Made by a program: the position numbers and the translations under genes. Below the pieces are notes generated by a model. It was given only the letters and a program-made list of their open reading frames with translations, was not told where the DNA came from and ran no database searches. 8,776 nt of DNA from Anaerolineae bacterium (GTDB lineage Bacteria; Chloroflexota; Anaerolineae; B4-G1): assembly GCA_027079895.1 (NCBI GenBank), contig JALWUZ010000056.1, positions 1 through 8,776 of the forward strand, given 5' to 3'. Every line of letters starts with the position of its first letter. Positions within the stretch are counted from its first letter, which is position 1. Of this stretch, positions 6,462-8,776 are shown in pieces.

Positions 6462-6765
6462 GGTGAAGGAAGCGCGGGCGCAGGGAGTGAAGGCCACGGA
6501 AGACATGTTAGTCGTAGAGTTGGCAGACGGACGGATTATAAGCGTGCCGTTGGCGTGGTATCCGCGACTATGGTATGGGACGCCGGAAGAGCGGGCGCAG
6601 GTAGAGACTTTGGGCGATGGAGCGATTTTGCATTGGCCGGCACTGGATGAGGATTTAAGCGTGATGGGGATTGTGCTGGGGAAGCGGTCAGGGGAGAGTC
6701 CGGAGTCTTTGCGGAAGTGGTTGGCGAAACGGAGGCAAGAGCAAGGAGAGGAGAACCGGGCCTGA
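6439..6765 (+). CDS. DUF2442 domain-containing protein
   Basis: A 108-residue soluble protein of the DUF2442 family, whose molecular function is not established. Members often sit beside DUF4160 genes in small mobile pairs that resemble toxin-antitoxin modules. The domain covers about residues 5-80. Diagnostic stretches are ADGRIISVPLAWYPRL (29-44), TPEER (48-52) and LHWPALDEDLSVMGIVLG (64-81). The charged C-terminal tail (from about 82) contains the common ESPESLRKWL and looks helical. ATG 6439 gives the family-typical MSSLAV start. There is no good Shine-Dalgarno at the right distance (AAGGAG at 6417-6422 is 16 bases away), so translation was probably coupled to the now-broken DUF4160 gene. 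A hand count over 6481-6720 gives about 58% GC, lower than the 62-77% counted in nearby genes, hinting at transfer. No catalytic motif is visible. Confidence 0.88.
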   Translation: MSSLAVIEVKEARAQGVKATEDMLVVELADGRIISVPLAWYPRLWYGTPEERAQVETLGDGAILHWPALDEDLSVMGIVLGKRSGESPESLRKWLAKRRQEQGEENRA

Positions 6766-6906
6766 CCCCGCGTGCAGCGGGCGCGGCTACGCCGCGCGCG
6801 AACGTCGGCGGGAATTTCGGCCCAAAATCATACGCCATCGGTGGTAGTCGGACGGCGACGCCGCGCCGCTGACGCAATCGTTAATCTGAATCGGACGAGC
6901 AATTTT

Positions 6907-6943
6907 CGGGGGGCAAGGCGAGGGTGGCCTTGCCCCTCGTTTT
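6907..6943 (+). terminator. Intrinsic terminator hairpin
   Basis: GGGGCAAGGC (6910-6919) pairs perfectly with GCCTTGCCCC (6927-6936) around a seven-base loop. The stem extends by one G-U and two G-C pairs (6907-6909 with 6937-6939) and is followed by TTTT at 6940-6943. This is a strong Rho-independent terminator shape for + strand transcripts and would end the ribosomal-protein transcript after the DUF2442 gene. The opposite strand lacks a T-run after the stem. Oddly, it ends only a few bases before the yabN ribosome-binding site. Confidence 0.8.
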
Positions 6944-6959
6944 GTGGAGGGAGGAGACG

Positions 6960-8408
6960 ATGGGCACTTTGACGATCGTCGGGCTGGGGCCCGGTGAACC
7001 GCGCTATCTGACGCGGGAGGCATGGGAGGTGTTGGAGTCCTGCGGGGAGGTCTGGCTGCGCACGGAACGCCATCCGACGGTGGCCGGGCTGCCTCCCCAC
7101 CTGACCCGCCACTCTTTCGACCACCTCTACGAGACGGCGGAGGATTTCGCCCAGGTCTACGCCGCCATCGTGGAGGAGGTGCTGCGCCTGGCCCGGAGGC
7201 CGGAGGGGGTCGTCTACGCCGTGCCGGGCCATCCGTTGGTCGGGGAGGCGGCGGTGGAACGGCTCCTAGCACAGGCCGCCGACGAGGGGCTGCCGGTGCG
7301 CGTCGTGGAGGGGCTGAGTTTCGTCGAGCCGACCCTGACCGCGCTCCGCCTGGACGCGCTGGCCGGTCTGCAGATCTACGACGCGCTGGAACTGGCGGCC
7401 CAGTACCACCCCTGGCTCAACCCCGACCTGCCGGCCCTGGTCGGACAGGTGTACAGCCGTCCCCTGGCCGCCGACGTGAAGTTGACCCTGATGAACCAGT
7501 ACCCCGACGACCACCCGGTGACGCTCGTCCACGCCGTCGCCACGGCGGAGCAGCGTGTCGTCACCGTGCCGCTCCACGCCCTCGACCGGCAGGCGGAAAT
7601 CGGACACCTGACCACCCTCTACGTGCCGCCGCTGACCGGCATCACCGGTTTCGAGGGCTTGCAGGACACCGTCGCCCACCTGCGGGCCCCCGACGGCTGC
7701 CCCTGGGACCGCAAGCAGACCCACGAGAGCATGCGGGGCGGTCTGCTGGAGGAGGCTTACGAGGTGGTGACGGCCATTGACGAGGGCGACCTGGCCGCGC
7801 TGCGGGAGGAGTTGGGCGACCTGTTGCTCCACGTCGTCTTCCAGGCCCAGATCGCCACCGAGGAGGGGGAGTTTCAGATGGCGCAGGTCATCGCCGACAT
7901 CAACGCCAAGTTGCGGCACCGCCATCCCCACGTCTGGGGGGATGTGCGGGTGCGGGACACCGGGGAGGTGGTGGCCCGCTGGGAGCGGCTGAAGCGGGAG
8001 GAGAAGACGGAGCGGCATTCGGTGATGGACGGCGTCCCGGCGGCCCTCCCGGCCCTGCAACAAGCGGATGTCTACAGCCGCAAGGCGGCGCGGGTGGGGT
8101 TCGATTGGCCGGACGCCGCTGGAGTGGCCGCGAAGGTGCGAGAGGAGTTGGCCGAGGTCGAGGCGGCGGAGGGGCCGGAGGAATTGGAACGGGAGTTGGG
8201 CGACCTGCTGTTCGCGGTGGCCAACTGGGCCCGCTGGCTGGGCGTGGACGCGGAGACGGCTCTGCGGCAGGCGAACCGCCGCTTCGCCCGCCGCTTCCGC
8301 GAGGTGGAACGCCGGGCCCGCGCTCTGGGGGCGACGGTGGAGTCGCTGCCGCTGGAGGCCCTCGAGGAGTTGTGGCAGGAGGTGAAACGGGACGAGGGGG
8401 CGTCCTAA
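6960..8408 (+). CDS. yabN: SAM-dependent methylase-like / MazG fusion (YabN type)
   Basis: A 482-residue two-domain protein. Residues 1 to about 225 form a tetrapyrrole (corrin/porphyrin) methylase-like domain, with VGLGPGEPRYLTREA near the start and VVYAVPGHPLVGE at 84-96. Residues about 230-482 form a full MazG nucleoside triphosphate pyrophosphohydrolase with both halves. It shows CPWDRKQTHESM (247-258), LLEEAYEV (262-269), EELGDLLLHVVFQAQI (284-299), RHPHVWGD (321-328), then GFDWPD (380-385), EELAEV and ELGDLLFAVANWARW (412-426). MazG hydrolyses NTPs to NMPs and pyrophosphate and is linked to clearing abnormal nucleotides; the role of the methylase domain in YabN is unknown. An upstream in-frame GTG at 6924 lies in the terminator loop. 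ATG 6960, with GGAGGGAGGAG at 6946-6956, is the better start. Two sampled 60-base lines count 75-77% GC. No tetrapyrrole pathway gene is nearby. Confidence 0.94.
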   Translation: MGTLTIVGLGPGEPRYLTREAWEVLESCGEVWLRTERHPTVAGLPPHLTRHSFDHLYETAEDFAQVYAAIVEEVLRLARRPEGVVYAVPGHPLVGEAAVERLLAQAADEGLPVRVVEGLSFVEPTLTALRLDALAGLQIYDALELAAQYHPWLNPDLPALVGQVYSRPLAADVKLTLMNQYPDDHPVTLVHAVATAEQRVVTVPLHALDRQAEIGHLTTLYVPPLTGITGFEGLQDTVAHLRAPDGCPWDRKQTHESMRGGLLEEAYEVVTAIDEGDLAALREELGDLLLHVVFQAQIATEEGEFQMAQVIADINAKLRHRHPHVWGDVRVRDTGEVVARWERLKREEKTERHSVMDGVPAALPALQQADVYSRKAARVGFDWPDAAGVAAKVREELAEVEAAEGPEELERELGDLLFAVANWARWLGVDAETALRQANRRFARRFREVERRARALGATVESLPLEALEELWQEVKRDEGAS

Positions 8409-8409
8409 C

Positions 8410-8437
8410 TTGCAATTCGCCCAAGTGTGGGTACAAT
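8410..8437 (+). promoter_or_regulatory. Sigma-70-type promoter
   Basis: TTGCAA (8410-8415, -35) and TACAAT (8432-8437, -10) are separated by 16 bp, close to the housekeeping consensus. Transcription would start at about 8444, giving a leader of about 36 bases before ATG 8480. The spacer contains a small palindrome, CCCA-AGTG-TGGG (8420-8431), directly between the two boxes, which could be chance or an operator. The site lies right after the yabN stop and indicates that the next gene is its own transcription unit. Confidence 0.72.
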
Positions 8438-8479
8438 AGGCTCTGTAATTTGACTCAATCATCACGAAGGATAACGACG

Positions 8480-8776
8480 ATGACGAAAAACGCGCTCGTG
8501 AGGCTGCTCGGTGCGGCGGGGGTGGCTTTCCTGCTTTTGGGAGCCGTCGTCCTGCGACTGCACGCAGCAGCCCCTCCGCAGACAGTCGCCGATCGGGTCG
8601 GGGGACCTCCGGCGCAGGCCGCCGTCACCGTGACGACCGGGACGGTGGGCCGCTCGCCGACCGGCACCATCACCGCCACCGTGACCGTCACGCCGTCGGA
8701 GATCGTGTCTCCCATAGCGACCCCCACCCCCCGGCCATCGGAGACGCCGACGCCGACCAAAACGCCGACCCTATCC
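8480..8776 (+). CDS. Secreted Thr/Pro-rich protein, 5' part
   Basis: An open frame of 99 codons from ATG 8480 with no stop before the window end. The N-terminus is a clear signal peptide: a basic start (K3, R8), a hydrophobic core (LLGAAGVAFLLLGAVV) and a likely signal-peptidase site around LHAAA at 27-31. The mature part seen so far is low-complexity, rich in Thr, Val and Pro, with a linker containing TPTPRPSETPTPTKTPT near residues 82-98. Such linkers are common in exported proteins of Chloroflexota, where they join the membrane or signal region to a folded extracellular domain. That domain lies beyond the window, so function is unknown. AAGG at 8467-8470 is a fair ribosome-binding site, and a good promoter lies just upstream. 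The antisense frame here is open too but has no support. Confidence 0.82.
   Translation, partial: MTKNALVRLLGAAGVAFLLLGAVVLRLHAAAPPQTVADRVGGPPAQAAVTVTTGTVGRSPTGTITATVTVTPSEIVSPIATPTPRPSETPTPTKTPTLS

Noticed and set aside
6767..6797. GC-rich hairpins after the DUF2442 stop: CCCGC/GCGGG (6767-6781) and GCGCGGC/GCCGCGC (6781-6797)
   Set aside because: Real inverted repeats but short, overlapping and without a T-run; in DNA this GC-rich they may be chance. The hairpin at 6907-6943 is the far better terminator.
6882..6887. TAATCT as a -10 box for yabN
   Set aside because: No -35-like hexamer lies 16-18 bp upstream, so I do not call a promoter.
6772..6972. A 66-codon + strand open frame between the DUF2442 gene and yabN
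   Set aside because: It is Arg-rich and low-complexity, has no ribosome-binding site, runs through the terminator and overlaps the yabN start.
7266..8465. A 399-codon open frame on the - strand opposite yabN
   Set aside because: The + strand frame is a clear full-length methylase-MazG fusion with intact motifs; the antisense product resembles no family I know.

Overview
The window is high-GC, gene-dense DNA with every supported gene on the + strand. It looks like the 3' end of the spc ribosomal-protein operon running into the alpha operon, followed by a small accessory pocket and the start of an unrelated unit. The best guess for the source is Chloroflexota, probably Anaerolineae-like, at moderate confidence. 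The reasons are the high GC, the gene order (rplQ-truA-rplM-rpsI with no ECF transporter cassette), cysteine-bearing L36 and S4, a YabN-type methylase-MazG fusion, an octamer repeat of the 'ACTTGC' kind in an intergenic gap, and a secreted protein with a Thr/Pro linker. No 16S or other decisive marker is present.

Layout. Bases 1-725 hold the C-terminal half of SecY. Then come map (742), rpmJ (1521, only 37 aa), rpsM (1649), rpsK (2075), rpsD (2501), rpoA (3277), rplQ (4226), truA (4757), rplM (5508) and rpsI (about 5954). Gaps are mostly 11-33 bp. Two gaps are longer: 134 bp before rpoA, which contains a compound inverted repeat, and 114 bp between rplQ and truA, which contains eight tandem copies of an 8-bp unit. 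adk (between secY and map) and infA (between map and rpmJ), common neighbours elsewhere, are absent here.

After rpsI there is a frameshifted, N-terminally truncated remnant of a DUF4160 gene. It overlaps the start of an intact DUF2442 gene, so a two-gene accessory module seems to have landed at the end of the ribosomal operon and half of it has decayed. A strong intrinsic-terminator hairpin (6907-6943) lies just upstream of yabN (tetrapyrrole-methylase-like domain plus MazG nucleotide pyrophosphohydrolase). A good sigma-70-type promoter (8410-8437) then drives a new gene for a secreted Thr/Pro-rich protein that runs off the window end.

Functionally, most of the window makes parts of the protein-synthesis and export machinery: translocon pore, N-terminal methionine removal, ribosomal proteins S13, S11, S4, S9, L36, L17 and L13, the RNA polymerase alpha subunit and a tRNA pseudouridine synthase. 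I do not see a clear new biological system. The observations most worth a second look are the decayed DUF4160/DUF2442 pair, the period-8 repeat, the alternative hairpins before rpoA, and the terminator placed against the yabN ribosome-binding site.
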